Shown here: in pieces, positions 51,265-59,674 of the stretch
Layout: each line of letters opens with the position of its first letter
Position numbering within the stretch: position 1 is the first letter of the stretch
Origin: Candidatus Siliceabacter maunaloa
Lineage (GTDB): Bacteria > Actinomycetota > Thermoleophilia > Solirubrobacterales > Solirubrobacteraceae
NCBI GenBank assembly: GCA_024330185.1
Contig: JANDLV010000020.1
Location: 1 to 62,108 of the forward strand
Reading direction: 5' to 3'
Length of the DNA stretch: 62,108 nucleotides
The notes under the pieces: model-generated
Told to the model about the DNA's origin: nothing
Database searches by the model: none
Seen by the model: the letters and a program-made list of their open reading frames with translations, nothing else
Made by a program: the position numbers and the translations under genes

Positions 51265-51512
51265 CGTTCGAGCCGCTCCGCCCGTACACGCCAGGCGCGC
51301 CCACGTTCCTCGGCGAACTCGATTCCGCGGGCCTCGGGCGGCACGGACACGCTCCCGGCGAGCGCGAGGAAGTCGTCCGTCTTGGCGAGGACGGCGACGC
51401 CCTGCTCGAGACGGAAGATGAGCTGATCGCCGGCTTGCACGGCGAGCGCGTCCCGGACGGCCTTCGGAAGCGTGACCTGACCTTTGCTCGTGACCTTGGC
51501 GACGACGTCCAT
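51261..51512 (-). CDS. vapB: VapB-type AbrB-family antitoxin
   Basis: An 83-residue protein with an N-terminal AbrB/SpoVT DNA-binding fold (VAKVTSKGQVTLPKAVRDAL) and a C-terminal toxin-binding tail rich in Arg and Glu. ATG 51512 starts it, inside the left edge of a palindrome that is its likely operator. It should neutralise VapC and repress the operon. Confidence 0.85.
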   Translation of the reverse strand: MDVVAKVTSKGQVTLPKAVRDALAVQAGDQLIFRLEQGVAVLAKTDDFLALAGSVSVPPEARGIEFAEERGRAWRVRAERLER

Positions 51513-51514
51513 CG

Positions 51515-51538
51515 CCTTACAGTACACGAGATGTAAGG
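51515..51538. promoter_or_regulatory. operator-like palindrome at the vapB start
   Basis: A perfect inverted repeat CCTTACA (51515-51521) and TGTAAGG (51532-51538), spacer 10, lies 2 bases upstream of the vapB ATG and is AT-rich for this genome. It fits binding of a VapBC complex to its own promoter. Confidence 0.6.
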
Positions 51539-51662
51539 TACGAGGGCGGCTTGCGCCCGGCAACGATCGGCGGCTATGAGCCTGCCGGCGACTGATCAGC
51601 GGTAGGTTCTCGTTGGTCGGTCTCACGCGACGTACCCTGGCCGGCTATGACCACGCGTTCAC

Positions 51663-51936
51663 GTGGACCTTGGCCTTGAGGTTGGTCAGGCGCAGCGGGT
51701 GGTCGCGGTGGCGCGTGCGCCCAAGAAGCTGCGCTCGCTGCTCGAGCGCCAGCGCGCGGCGCGGGAGGCTGGACTTCGTCTTCTCCCTCCCCCGCTGGTA
51801 CGTCGAGGAGCGCGGCTGGGTCTCCGGTCATGTCAGCGTTGCGGATCGAGCTGAACTGCACCCCCCGGCGTATACCAGGGCACGCTCCCGCCTCACCCCA
51901 GCGGCAGTGGCTTGCAGACCTCCGGGTCGCGCTTGA
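51663..51936 (+). pseudogene. possible frameshifted small gene in the 51539-51892 gap
   Basis: Coding-like sequence appears in one frame from GTG 51663 (RAPKKLRSLLERQRAAREAG) and continues in another from about 51768 (DFVFSLPRWYVEERGWVSGH). Joined, they look like a single small protein broken by one indel. It shows no recognised family. Otherwise the 380 bases between the vapB start and the next minus-strand gene hold only the vapB operator. Confidence 0.25.
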
Positions 51937-52237
51937 ACCCTACGTCCGCCCACGCGCGGACCTCCCACGCCAGGCCGCCCCACTCGGTGTGGATCGGCGG
52001 GCCCGCCTGGGGTGGCACCGCGAGAGCGAAGGGGAGCGTCTCGGCGGCGGCCAGCTCGCCCTCGCGGGCAAGGATCGCGCTCGCGTAGACGATGTCCTCG
52101 CGGTAGTCGCGGCTGTGCTCGCACAGGCGGATGGCCACCTGCAGCAGGCGGTGCCCGACGCCCTCGGTGACGACCACGCGACCGCGCAGCTCGCCGCCGG
52201 GCGGCGCGGGGCCGTCGAGCTCGAGGGCGAGCTTCAC
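51893..52237 (-). CDS. small beta-rich (arrestin-like) protein
   Basis: A 114-residue protein with the pattern of an arrestin/sporulation-control fold (LALELDGPAPPGGELRGRVV, then IRLCEHSRDYRED, then LPFALAVPPQAGPPIHTEWG). GTG 52237 overlaps the stop of the membrane protein gene (GTGA). The two probably work as a pair. Function unknown. Confidence 0.55.
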   Translation of the reverse strand: MKLALELDGPAPPGGELRGRVVVTEGVGHRLLQVAIRLCEHSRDYREDIVYASAILAREGELAAAETLPFALAVPPQAGPPIHTEWGGLAWEVRAWADVGFKRDPEVCKPLPLG

Positions 52238-52911
52238 GGGTCCACCCAGACCGCTGCCGGCGGCGAGTGCCGACCGCGCTTGTCGTCCAGGACCGTGCGC
52301 GCGCTCACCAGCCAGGCGAACGAGATGACCTCGCCCTCATGGGAGTAGGGCCGGTCGGCGGGCAGGCGCAGGCGGACCTCGCCGGAGGGGGAGGCCTGCG
52401 TGGTCTCCTCCCAGGCCGTCGCCTCGGCGACCATCCGGCTGGTCGAGGAACCGCCTTCGCTCCCGCCGCTGCGCTGGCGCTTGTCCCAGTGCACGCGACA
52501 GGTGAGGGTCACCTCGATGCCGACCCGCGCAGGCGCGCCCGCGACCATCGCGCGCAGCTCCTCCCCGCGCCGCGCACGGTGGCGGTCGACCCGCACATCG
52601 AGCGCCTTGTCGCGGCGCGGGTTGGCCTTGCGCCAGAGAGCGAAGGCCACGCCGAGGAAGAGCGCTGCGCCGCCGACGGTAGCGAGCCAGAACCAGGCGG
52701 GGTCCGGACCGCCGATGTCCCCGCCGACTTCGGATGCGATGGCGCCGAAGAGCAGGGCGACGCCGCCGAACAGCACCAGGAAGAAGACCGCCCCGACGAC
52801 CAGGAACGGCGCGATGCACCCGCCGGCGCGCACGTTGAGCGCCCGCCGCTTGCTCTGGGGCCCGGGCTGCGCGCCGGGGGGCAGGTGCTCGGGGTGGGCT
52901 GCTACTGCCAT
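52234..52911 (-). CDS. membrane protein with C-terminal beta-rich domain
   Basis: A 225-residue protein with two membrane helices at about 36-65 and 75-97, then a basic linker and a beta-rich cytoplasmic or external domain (LRAMVAGAPARVGIEVTLTC) resembling the arrestin-like fold of the following gene. ATG 52911 was taken as start, with 52920 also possible. It is divergent from the YccF gene. Confidence 0.55.
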   Translation of the reverse strand: MAVAAHPEHLPPGAQPGPQSKRRALNVRAGGCIAPFLVVGAVFFLVLFGGVALLFGAIASEVGGDIGGPDPAWFWLATVGGAALFLGVAFALWRKANPRRDKALDVRVDRHRARRGEELRAMVAGAPARVGIEVTLTCRVHWDKRQRSGGSEGGSSTSRMVAEATAWEETTQASPSGEVRLRLPADRPYSHEGEVISFAWLVSARTVLDDKRGRHSPPAAVWVDP

Positions 52912-52996
52912 GGGCCGCATCGTGTCAGCCACGGCAGGCATGCCGCGACGAGCTGGCGTGAACCGGCCCCCGAGCGGGCAACCTCGGACGACCACC

Positions 52997-53413
52997 GTGC
53001 TGCGCCTCGTCTTCAACGTCATCTGGCTCGTGCTCAGCGGCTTCTGGCTGTTCCTCGGCTACGCGCTGGCCGGGATCGTCATGTGCCTGTTGATCGTCAC
53101 GATCCCCTTCGGGCTACAGGCCTTCAAGCTCGCGGGCTTCGCGCTGTGGCCGTTCGGGCGCAGCGTGGTCTTCGAGCCGGGGCGCAGCGGGGCGAGCGTC
53201 GTGGGCAACGTCCTGTGGGTCGTGCTGGCCGGCTGGTGGCTGGCGCTGCTGCACATCGGCTCGGCCATCGCGCTGGCCGTCACGATCATCGGCCTCCCCT
53301 TGGCCTGGGCCGACCTGAAGCTCGTGCCCGTCGCGCTGCTGCCCTTCGGCAGCGAGGTGGTCGATGGGCAGGCGGCCCCCCGGGACCACGGTCGCGCCGT
53401 CAGCGTCGCGTAA
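52997..53413 (+). CDS. YccF domain-containing membrane protein
   Basis: A 138-residue protein with two copies of the YccF motif: IVTIPFGLQAFKLAGFALWP with FGRSV in the first half, and IIGLPLAWADLKLVPVALLP with FGSEV in the second. Hydrophobic helices precede each. The role of the family is unknown. GTG 52997 starts it. Confidence 0.85.
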   Translation: MLRLVFNVIWLVLSGFWLFLGYALAGIVMCLLIVTIPFGLQAFKLAGFALWPFGRSVVFEPGRSGASVVGNVLWVVLAGWWLALLHIGSAIALAVTIIGLPLAWADLKLVPVALLPFGSEVVDGQAAPRDHGRAVSVA

Positions 53414-53539
53414 GCCGTCACAGCGCGTGTGAACGGTTCGCGCCCGCGTGCCCGGCGGATCGGGGTCCATGCGCAGCCCATCATCCACCCCGGCCGGGGG
53501 TGCGCCCGGCCGCCACCGGAGCGCTACACTGCCGCGTCA

Positions 53540-53564
53540 GACCTGCCCCGGGCAGGTCGTTTTT
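53540..53564 (+). terminator. intrinsic terminator/attenuator-like hairpin ahead of rpmG
   Basis: GACCTGCC (53540-53547) pairs perfectly with GGCAGGTC (53551-53558), followed by GTTTTT (53559-53564), a real T tract unusual in this GC-rich window. A TACACT (-10-like) stands at 53525-53530, so the hairpin could lie at the very start of the rpmG leader and attenuate it. Alternatively it simply ends the YccF transcript. Confidence 0.65.
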
Positions 53565-53593
53565 CTGTCCTCACCCGCGCCGAGGAGCGCCAT

Positions 53594-53758
53594 ATGGCTC
53601 GCGGAGATGTGCGGATCGCAGTCACCCTCGCCTGCGAGGACTGCAAGCGCCGCAACTACCAGACCAACAAGTCCAAGCGAAACAACCCTGATCGCATCGC
53701 GCTGCGCAAGTTCTGCAAGTGGTGCCGCGCCCATACCGGTCACCGGGAGACCCGCTGA
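53594..53758 (+). CDS. rpmG: 50S ribosomal protein L33
   Basis: A 54-residue L33 of the zinc-binding (C+) form, with CxxC pairs in ACEDCKRR and FCKWCRAH. The sequence [20 protein letters not shown] is typical. Six bases separate it from secE. It heads the secE-nusG-rplK-rplA cluster, the classic actinobacterial order. Confidence 0.95.
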   Translation: MARGDVRIAVTLACEDCKRRNYQTNKSKRNNPDRIALRKFCKWCRAHTGHRETR

Positions 53759-53764
53759 TCTGTC

Positions 53765-54226
53765 ATGGCCCGTGATCGTGAGCGAGCCAGGGACCGCAAG
53801 GCGCGGCGCAAGGGGCTGGAGCGTGAGAACACGCCCGGTCCCGTCGACCACGGCTCCGGCGAGGTCGACGAATTCCAGGCCGAGCTCGTCAGCAACGCGC
53901 AGGGCGCGGGCGCGCGCGACGAGCTCCCTCCCCGCGAGGAGGCCGACCTCGAGCGCGAGGCCGTCGCGGCCGGCGGCTCCGGCGGCAGCGGATCGGGCGA
54001 GCCCCCGACCGACCGCCGCGACCGCGACGAGGGCGGCGGGGGCATCGGGCGCTTCCCGGGCTTCATCAAGGCCTGCTGGGCCGAGCTGCAACGCGTCCAG
54101 TGGCCCGATCGCCGCCAGGTCGGGCAGGCCACCATGGTCGTCCTGGGCTTCGTCGCGCTGGCCGGTGCCTTCCTGGGCCTCATGGACCTGGGCGCCAGCC
54201 GGCTCGTCGACCTGATCATCCTCTGA
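53765..54226 (+). CDS. secE: preprotein translocase subunit SecE
   Basis: A 153-residue SecE. The conserved C-terminal part (FIKACWAELQRVQWPDRRQV followed by one membrane helix) is normal. The first 95 residues are a long acidic and Gly-rich extension, longer than in most bacteria. It clamps SecY in the Sec channel. The gene lies just before nusG as usual. Confidence 0.9.
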   Translation: MARDRERARDRKARRKGLERENTPGPVDHGSGEVDEFQAELVSNAQGAGARDELPPREEADLEREAVAAGGSGGSGSGEPPTDRRDRDEGGGGIGRFPGFIKACWAELQRVQWPDRRQVGQATMVVLGFVALAGAFLGLMDLGASRLVDLIIL

Positions 54227-54260
54227 ACCTGAACCACACGAGAGAGTCTTCCCCCGAGCA

Positions 54261-54782
54261 ATGTTCCGCTGGTACGTCGTCAACACCTACTCCGGGCACG
54301 AGAACAAGGTCAAGCACAACCTCGAGCATCGAGTGACCTCCCTCGGCCAGAAGCGCCACGTCCGTCAGGTCGTGGTGCCGACCGAGAGCGTCTCGGAGAT
54401 GAAGGACAACCAGAAGATCACCGTCGAGAAGCGGACGATGCCCGGCTACGTCCTCGTCAACATGGACCTCAACGAGGCCTCCTGGGGCGTGGTCAAGGGC
54501 ACGCCGGGCGTGACCGGCTTCGTCGGCGCCTCCAACGAGCCCGTGCCCCTGACCCAGTCCGAGGTCGACCGCCTCCTGCACCGCGAGGTCGCCGTGCGCG
54601 AGCGCACGAGGGCCAAGTTCACCATCGGCGAGTCGATCAAGGTCATCTCGGGCCCGCTGTCGGACTTCTCGGGCGAGATCAGCGAGATCAACGAGGACGC
54701 CTCGCGCCTCAAGGTCCTTGTGTCAATCTTCGGCCGCGAGACCCCGGTCGAGGTCGGCTTCGACCAGGTGAAGAAGGTCTAG
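54261..54782 (+). CDS. nusG: transcription termination/antitermination protein NusG
   Basis: A 173-residue NusG: N-terminal NGN domain (RWYVVNTYSGHENKVKHNLE, MPGYVLVNMDL) and C-terminal KOW domain (GESIKVISGPLSDFSGEISE). It lacks the long N-terminal acidic extension seen in many actinobacteria. It couples RNA polymerase to the ribosome and to Rho. Confidence 0.95.
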   Translation: MFRWYVVNTYSGHENKVKHNLEHRVTSLGQKRHVRQVVVPTESVSEMKDNQKITVEKRTMPGYVLVNMDLNEASWGVVKGTPGVTGFVGASNEPVPLTQSEVDRLLHREVAVRERTRAKFTIGESIKVISGPLSDFSGEISEINEDASRLKVLVSIFGRETPVEVGFDQVKKV

Positions 54783-54858
54783 TCTCATGAGGCCGGAGGC
54801 CGAGTTCGATTTCAGGACGCGGGCCTTGGATGGCCCGCGGAGGTAATCACTAAGCGCC

Positions 54859-55284
54859 ATGGCCAAGAAAGTCCTCACAACCATCAAGCTCCAGTCCGTG
54901 GGCGGCCAGGCCAGCCCGGCCCCGCCGGTCGGCCCCGCCCTGGGCCAGCACGGCATCAACATCATGGAGTTCTGCAAGGCGTTCAACGCACAGACCCAGC
55001 AGGATGCCGGCACCGTCATCCCGGTGGTCATCACGGTCTTCGAGGACCGCTCGTTCACCTTCGTGACCAAGACGCCGCCCGCCGCGGTGCTGATCAAGAA
55101 GGCCATCAGCCTCGAGAAGGGCTCGAGCGAGCCCCACCGCGACAAGGTCGGGCGCATCAGCCAGGCCCAGCTGCGCGAGATCGCCGAGCAGAAGCTGCCC
55201 GACCTCAACGCCCACGACGTCGACCAGGCGACCAAGATCATCGCCGGCACCGCCCGCTCCATGGGCGTGGAGGTGGACGCCTGA
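54859..55284 (+). CDS. rplK: 50S ribosomal protein L11
   Basis: A 141-residue L11, complete. The N-terminal stalk-base domain ([20 protein letters not shown]) and the C-terminal rRNA-binding domain ending in [10 protein letters not shown] are present. Its stop shares one base with the start of rplA. Confidence 0.97.
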   Translation: MAKKVLTTIKLQSVGGQASPAPPVGPALGQHGINIMEFCKAFNAQTQQDAGTVIPVVITVFEDRSFTFVTKTPPAAVLIKKAISLEKGSSEPHRDKVGRISQAQLREIAEQKLPDLNAHDVDQATKIIAGTARSMGVEVDA

Positions 55285-56009
55285 TGGCCCGCCGCGGCCG
55301 CCTCTACCGCGAGCGCCTCGGGCAGGTCGACCGCGAGCGCGAGTACGCCCCCGCCGAGGCCATAGCGCTGCTCAAGGCGCTGCCCGCGCCGAAGTTCGAC
55401 GAGTCCATCGAGGTGCACGTGCGCACCGGGCTCAACGTGCGCCACGCCGACGAGCAGCTGCGCGGCACCATCGCCATGCCCAACGGCCTGGGCAAGGAGG
55501 TCACCATCGCGGTGTTCGCCCGCGGCGACAAGGCGCGCGAGGCCCAGGAGGCCGGCGCCGACATCGTCGGCGACGAGGACCTCGCTCAGCGCGTGACCGA
55601 CGGCTTCACCGACTTCGACGTGGCCATCGCCACGCCCGACCTCATGCCGCTCGTCGGTCGCCTGGGGCGCATCCTGGGCCCGCAGGGCAAGATGCCCAAC
55701 CCCAAGGTGGGCACCGTGACCATGGACGTCGGTCGCGCGGTCACGGAGTCCAAGGCGGGCAAGGTCGAGTACCGCACCGACCGCACGGCGATCATCCACC
55801 TCGTCCTGGGCAAGCGCAGCTTCCCCGACGACCAGCTCCTGGAGAACTACGCGGCGGTCATCGACGAGCTCATCAAGGCCAAGCCGTCCGCGGCCAAGGG
55901 GCGCTACCTGCGCACGATCACCCTGGCTCCCACCATGGGCCCGGGCGTGAGGGTCGACCCCAGCCGTACCCGTGACATCCTCGGGGAGGCTGCGCCCACC
56001 CCCGCGTAG
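55284..56009 (+). CDS. rplA: 50S ribosomal protein L1
   Basis: A 241-residue L1, complete, with the signature [20 protein letters not shown] and the C-terminal [15 protein letters not shown]. It starts at ATG 55284, overlapping the rplK stop by one base, and forms the L1 stalk. Confidence 0.97.
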   Translation: MARRGRLYRERLGQVDREREYAPAEAIALLKALPAPKFDESIEVHVRTGLNVRHADEQLRGTIAMPNGLGKEVTIAVFARGDKAREAQEAGADIVGDEDLAQRVTDGFTDFDVAIATPDLMPLVGRLGRILGPQGKMPNPKVGTVTMDVGRAVTESKAGKVEYRTDRTAIIHLVLGKRSFPDDQLLENYAAVIDELIKAKPSAAKGRYLRTITLAPTMGPGVRVDPSRTRDILGEAAPTPA

Positions 56010-56081
56010 ACGCCCGCAGAGGCCACCGAAGACCGCCGGCAGCGCGCCCATCGCGCGCACAAGCCCGGCACAGGAGGCAGG
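56010..56081 (+). promoter_or_regulatory. probable L10 leader
   Basis: The 72 bases between rplA and rplJ contain ACCGAAGACCGCCGGC near 56027, similar to the conserved core of ribosomal protein L10 leaders, and an AGGAGG 4 bases before the TTG start. L10(L12)4 binding to such leaders represses rplJL. The assignment rests on position and a short match. Confidence 0.45.
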
Positions 56082-56768
56082 TTGAACCGAGAACAGAAAG
56101 CAACGGTGATCGACGAGATCGCCGGCCAGATCAGCGAGGCGAACGCCGTCTACGCGATCGACTACCGCGGCATCTCCGTGCCCCAGGCGGCGGAGCTGCG
56201 TGCGCGCCTGCACGGCGCCGGCGCGAGCTTCCGCGTGGTCAAGAACACGTTGACGCTGCGCGCGGCTGACCAGGCGGGTGCCGGGTCGCTCAAGGGGCTG
56301 CTGGAGGGCCCCACGGCGCTGACCTTCGTGCGCGGCGACGTCGCCGCGGCGGCCAAGGCGCTCAACGACTACGCGCGCGAGACCAACCTGATGGCCTTCA
56401 AGGGCGGCCTGATGGACGGCGAGGCGCTCGACGCCGACCAGCTGCGCTCGATCGCCCGCCTGCCCACCCGTGACGTCCTCCACGGCCAGCTCGTGGCCAT
56501 GGTCGCCTCGCCCCTGACCGGGCTGGTGCGCACGCTGAACGCGCTGATCTCCGGCCTCGCCGTCCAGCTCGGGCAGATCGCCGAGCAGGGCCTGGTGGGC
56601 GGGGACGCCCCACAGGCGCAAGCGGCGGCGCAGGCGCCCGCAGCATCCGCCGACGAGCCGCCGGCGCCCGAGGCGCCGGACCAGGAAGCAGACCCCGAAC
56701 CCGAACCCCAGCCCGTACAGCCCGACCAGGCCCGTGGCGAAGACCAGACCCCCGAGGAGGACGCATAA
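56082..56768 (+). CDS. rplJ: 50S ribosomal protein L10
   Basis: A 228-residue L10, base of the L7/L12 stalk. Conserved parts include [32 protein letters not shown] and GPTALTF. Translation begins at TTG 56082. The C-terminus has an extra 50 residues, first Ala/Pro-rich then acidic Pro/Glu/Asp-rich, longer than the usual 175-residue form. Confidence 0.95.
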   Translation: MNREQKATVIDEIAGQISEANAVYAIDYRGISVPQAAELRARLHGAGASFRVVKNTLTLRAADQAGAGSLKGLLEGPTALTFVRGDVAAAAKALNDYARETNLMAFKGGLMDGEALDADQLRSIARLPTRDVLHGQLVAMVASPLTGLVRTLNALISGLAVQLGQIAEQGLVGGDAPQAQAAAQAPAASADEPPAPEAPDQEADPEPEPQPVQPDQARGEDQTPEEDA

Positions 56769-56770
56769 CC

Positions 56771-57145
56771 ATGCCCACAAGCACCCAGGACTGGATCGCC
56801 GAGCTCAAGGGCATCTCCGTGCTCGAGCTGTCCGAGCGCATCAAGGCACTCGAGGAGGAGTTCGGCGTGTCCGCTGCTGCCGTCGCGGCTCCGGCGCCCG
56901 CCGCCGCCGAAGCCGCCCCGGCCGAGGAGGAGTCGACGACCGTCGACGTCGTCCTCACGGGTCCCGGCGAGAAGAAGATCCAGGTCATCAAGGTCGTGCG
57001 CGCGGCCACGGGCCTGGGCCTCAAGGAGGCCAAGGCACTCGTCGACGAGGCCCCCAAGGCAGTAAAGGAGGGCATCGAGCGCGACGATGCCAACACGCTC
57101 AAGACCGAGCTGGAGGAGGCCGGCGCGAGCGTCGAGCTGAAGTAG
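56771..57145 (+). CDS. rplL: 50S ribosomal protein L7/L12
   Basis: A 124-residue L7/L12, complete: N-terminal dimerisation helix region ([20 protein letters not shown]), Ala-rich hinge and C-terminal factor-binding domain ([20 protein letters not shown]). It starts 2 bases after the rplJ stop. Confidence 0.97.
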   Translation: MPTSTQDWIAELKGISVLELSERIKALEEEFGVSAAAVAAPAPAAAEAAPAEEESTTVDVVLTGPGEKKIQVIKVVRAATGLGLKEAKALVDEAPKAVKEGIERDDANTLKTELEEAGASVELK

Positions 57146-57169
57146 CGCTGCAGCGCATCGAGCCGTACC

Positions 57170-57196
57170 GGAGGGCCCCGCACGCCGGGGCTCTCC
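57170..57196 (+). terminator. terminator of the rplJL transcript
   Basis: An 11-bp stem (57170-57180 with 57186-57196, one G-U pair, loop CACGC) 24 bases after the rplL stop. It separates the ribosomal operon from rpoB, in contrast to the usual rplL-rpoB read-through. Confidence 0.65.
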
Positions 57197-57201
57197 CCGG
57201 T

Positions 57202-57546
57202 TCAGGCGCCGGCCGGAGGAGGGCCGCGCATCTGGTCGATCACGGCCCAGAGAGCGGCGCGGTGTGCGCGAGCCTCGTCCATGGCGTCGTCGTGCCAGGC
57301 GCGCGCCTCCTCGGTGTGCCGGAGGATCTCCTGTGTGGACGCTCGCGTCTCCTGGCCGAGCGCATCCATGCGAGCCATGATCTGTTCGAAGAATATCTCG
57401 CTACGTCGGCGCTGCTCGCGGAGCTCGACGCGGAACTCGCGCGACTCCGCCTGCGCGCCCTCGAATGTCCTCTCGATCGCCTCGATGGCCCGGCGCTGGC
57501 CGGCCAGGTTCTCGTCCATCCGCTCGAGCAGCTCACGATCGGTCAC
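57202..57546 (-). CDS. coiled-coil hypothetical protein
   Basis: A 114-residue almost wholly helical, charged protein (AIEAIERTFEGAQAESREFR, FEQIMARMDALGQETRAS) starting at GTG 57546. No family is recognised. It lies in the block inserted between rplL and rpoB. Confidence 0.5.
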   Translation of the reverse strand: MTDRELLERMDENLAGQRRAIEAIERTFEGAQAESREFRVELREQRRRSEIFFEQIMARMDALGQETRASTQEILRHTEEARAWHDDAMDEARAHRAALWAVIDQMRGPPPAGA

Positions 57547-57608
57547 GGGATCATTGTGCCACGGCGGCCACGCGCCGAAGACGCGCGCTCTGTGCCAACT
57601 CTGTGCCG

Positions 57609-57929
57609 CTACTGCGCTGGGTAGGCGATGAGCTCGACGGCCTGCCCGCCCGGCCCCTCGACGTAGAAGGACCGGGTCCCGTCACGGTGGGGGCGGATCT
57701 CGTGGCCCCCGGCGGCCGCGAGACGCTCCAGCTCATCTCCGTCGACCCGCCAGGCCAGGTGACCCGGGTGCTGGTCGGCCAGGACGAAGGCCAGTTTCAC
57801 CCCGGCCGCCTCGATGAGGCCCCAGGTCGGGTCCTCGTGCAGCACGCGGACGCCGGGAACGGTCTCGCGCCACCAGGCGATCGCCGCGCCGATGTCCGGC
57901 ACTTGTTGGGCGACGTGGTCGAAACGCAC
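57609..57929 (-). CDS. VOC family protein (glyoxalase/bleomycin-resistance fold)
   Basis: A 106-residue single-domain VOC protein: N-terminal FDHVAQQVPDIGAAIAWW (with the first metal-site His), central PGHLAWRVDG and C-terminal FYVEGPGGQAVELIAY (with the Glu). Likely binds a divalent metal and a small molecule. Members similar to this include methylmalonyl-CoA epimerase-like enzymes, but the substrate is not clear. Confidence 0.75.
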   Translation of the reverse strand: MRFDHVAQQVPDIGAAIAWWRETVPGVRVLHEDPTWGLIEAAGVKLAFVLADQHPGHLAWRVDGDELERLAAAGGHEIRPHRDGTRSFYVEGPGGQAVELIAYPAQ

Positions 57930-57983
57930 GTCCGCGAGGCTACCCGTCACACGGGCGCGTGCCCGTGCCAAGCAGAGGGTGAG

Positions 57984-58541
57984 ATGGACGACCGCGCCGA
58001 TGACGAGCTGCTGCAGGCCACCGCGGCCGAGCCCGAGGCCTTCGCGGCGTTCTACCGCCGCCACGCCACCGCGGTGCTGGGCTATCTGCGCCGGCGCACG
58101 GGCGACATCGAGACGGCGGCCGACCTCACCGCGGAGGCCTTCGCACAGGCGCTGACCGCCTCGGAGAGCTTCGACACCTCCCGCGGTCCGGCCCGCGCCT
58201 GGCTTTTCGGCATCACCAACCATGTCCTCTCGGCACACCGCCGCCGCGGCCACGCCGAGCGTCGCGCGCGCCGGGCGCTGGGGATCAGCGAATTGGGCTT
58301 CGCGCCCGACGAGCTCGCGCGCGCCGACGAGATGCTCGACGCGCGCCTTGGAGGCTGGCTCGCCGCCCTGGTCGCCGACCTGCCCGCCGACCAGCGCGAG
58401 GCCGTCCTTGCCCGCGTGGTGCAGGAGCGCGAGTACGAGGAGATCGCCGCCGCGACGGCCAGCACCCCGGCCGCCGTGCGCCAGCGCGTCAGCCGCGGCC
58501 TGCGCCGACTGTCCCTGAACATCCGAAGGGAGGAGCCATGA
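57984..58541 (+). CDS. ECF-type RNA polymerase sigma factor
   Basis: A 185-residue sigma factor with region 2 (AAFYRRHATAVLGYLRRRTG, ARAWLFGITNHVLSAHRRR) and region 4 (LPADQREAVLARVVQEREYE, EIAAATASTPAAVRQRVSRG). ATG 57984 starts it. The next gene overlaps by 4 bases and encodes a single-pass protein that may be its partner. Confidence 0.85.
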   Translation: MDDRADDELLQATAAEPEAFAAFYRRHATAVLGYLRRRTGDIETAADLTAEAFAQALTASESFDTSRGPARAWLFGITNHVLSAHRRRGHAERRARRALGISELGFAPDELARADEMLDARLGGWLAALVADLPADQREAVLARVVQEREYEEIAAATASTPAAVRQRVSRGLRRLSLNIRREEP

Positions 58542-59314
58542 CCGAGGTCCTGGACCGCATCGAGGAGGAGCTCGTGGCCGCCGCGCGGCGCCGGGCGGCG
58601 CCCGCGCACTCGCCCCGGCGGCGGGCCCGCGCCTCCCGCCGCACGCTCGCGCTGGCCGGGGCCGGCGTCCTGCTCGCCGGCGGCGGCGCCGTGGCCGCGG
58701 TGACGACGAACGGCAGCAATGAGGACGAGAACGTCACGCGCCTGCTTCAAGAGGACCTGCTGGGTGTGGTGGCGGGTGGGCTGCGGGTGGAGCTGTCGGT
58801 CGGCCAGTGGACCGCCGTCGCCTATGAGTCTGATGGCGGCTTCGGCGTCCGTGGCTCCGAGTCGCTGTGTCTGGCGACCGTCTCGAAGACGATGAGACAG
58901 CGACCAGCGGGCGGAACCCCGGGCCGCGACAAGCCGTCGGCGCTGCTCAAGGCGTCGTGCCAGGGCCCGTGGCCGCTCGCCGAGGGGCCCGGGCTCTTCA
59001 CCGCCCCAGCCCCGGCCGATGGCGGGCGCGATCCGAGCAGTCACCTGACCAGCGGCCTCGTTCCCCCCGACGTCCGCCGCGCGGAGCTCCTCCTCCCCGA
59101 TGGCACCCGCCGCCCCGCCGAGCTCTCTAGGCCCTTCATCGTCGAGCTCGCGGGCAACGACCTCAATCCAGTGCCCGGCGCCCCGCGCGACGCCCCGCCC
59201 CCCGGCGGCACGGTCTCCGCGCGCCTGCTCGCCGGCGCCACCGCCGCCGAGCCCGAGGCCGCTCTCCTCACCTTCGCCGACGGCCGCACAGAGCGCGTCC
59301 CGCTCGGCCGCTGA
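58538..59314 (+). CDS. single-pass membrane protein, putative sigma partner
   Basis: A 258-residue protein: about 36 cytoplasmic basic residues, a membrane helix at about 37-56 (TLALAGAGVLLAGGGAVAAV) and a Pro/Ala-rich extracytoplasmic part. It is coupled to the ECF sigma gene by ATGA. The layout is that of an anti-sigma, but no zinc anti-sigma motif is present, so the role is inferred from position only. Confidence 0.6.
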   Translation: MTEVLDRIEEELVAAARRRAAPAHSPRRRARASRRTLALAGAGVLLAGGGAVAAVTTNGSNEDENVTRLLQEDLLGVVAGGLRVELSVGQWTAVAYESDGGFGVRGSESLCLATVSKTMRQRPAGGTPGRDKPSALLKASCQGPWPLAEGPGLFTAPAPADGGRDPSSHLTSGLVPPDVRRAELLLPDGTRRPAELSRPFIVELAGNDLNPVPGAPRDAPPPGGTVSARLLAGATAAEPEAALLTFADGRTERVPLGR

Positions 59315-59317
59315 CAC

Positions 59318-59362
59318 CGAGTGTCGAGTTGTTCGGTCTCAGGCCGAACAAGTCGACACTCG
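59318..59362. repeat. palindromic repeat copy 2 (REP-like), possible terminator
   Basis: Arms 59318-59336 and 59344-59362 pair at 18 of 19 positions: CGAGTGTCGA, one mismatch, then TTGTTCGG, with 7-base loop. It starts 4 bases after the membrane-protein stop. The same element occurs at 39570-39616 in reverse orientation. Confidence 0.75.
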
Positions 59363-59441
59363 ACGCCTCGCGGCCCGGCGCGAGCGACAGCCCCACCCTC
59401 CCTCACCAGCAAACCCACCCACACCAGCGCAACCGCCCCGT

Positions 59442-59470
59442 TTGAACGGAGCGCGCACCTTCCCTACACT
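59442..59470 (+). promoter_or_regulatory. sigma-70-type promoter upstream of rpoB
   Basis: TTGAAC (59442-59447) and TACACT (59465-59470) are separated by exactly 17 bases, a near-consensus housekeeping promoter. The rpoB start is about 200 bases downstream, giving a long leader. A second TAGATT at 59586-59591 could be a further -10 element. The 360-base gap 59315-59674 holds only this and the palindromic repeat. Confidence 0.6.
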
Positions 59471-59674
59471 GTCCCCGCCGACCGATAGTCGAAGCCGCCC
59501 TCAGTTGGCGCCGCGCCACATACGCGTCGCCCGGGCGGGGTCCGTGAGTGTTGGCCGCCCCTCACAGGGGTACGCGTCGCTGTGCTAGATTGAACGGTCC
59601 GCGCCAAACCTGGGTCCGTCCCGGTCTCGGCGCGTCCTCGTCTCCGCCTCCGACACTCCTGAGGAGTCGCCGCC

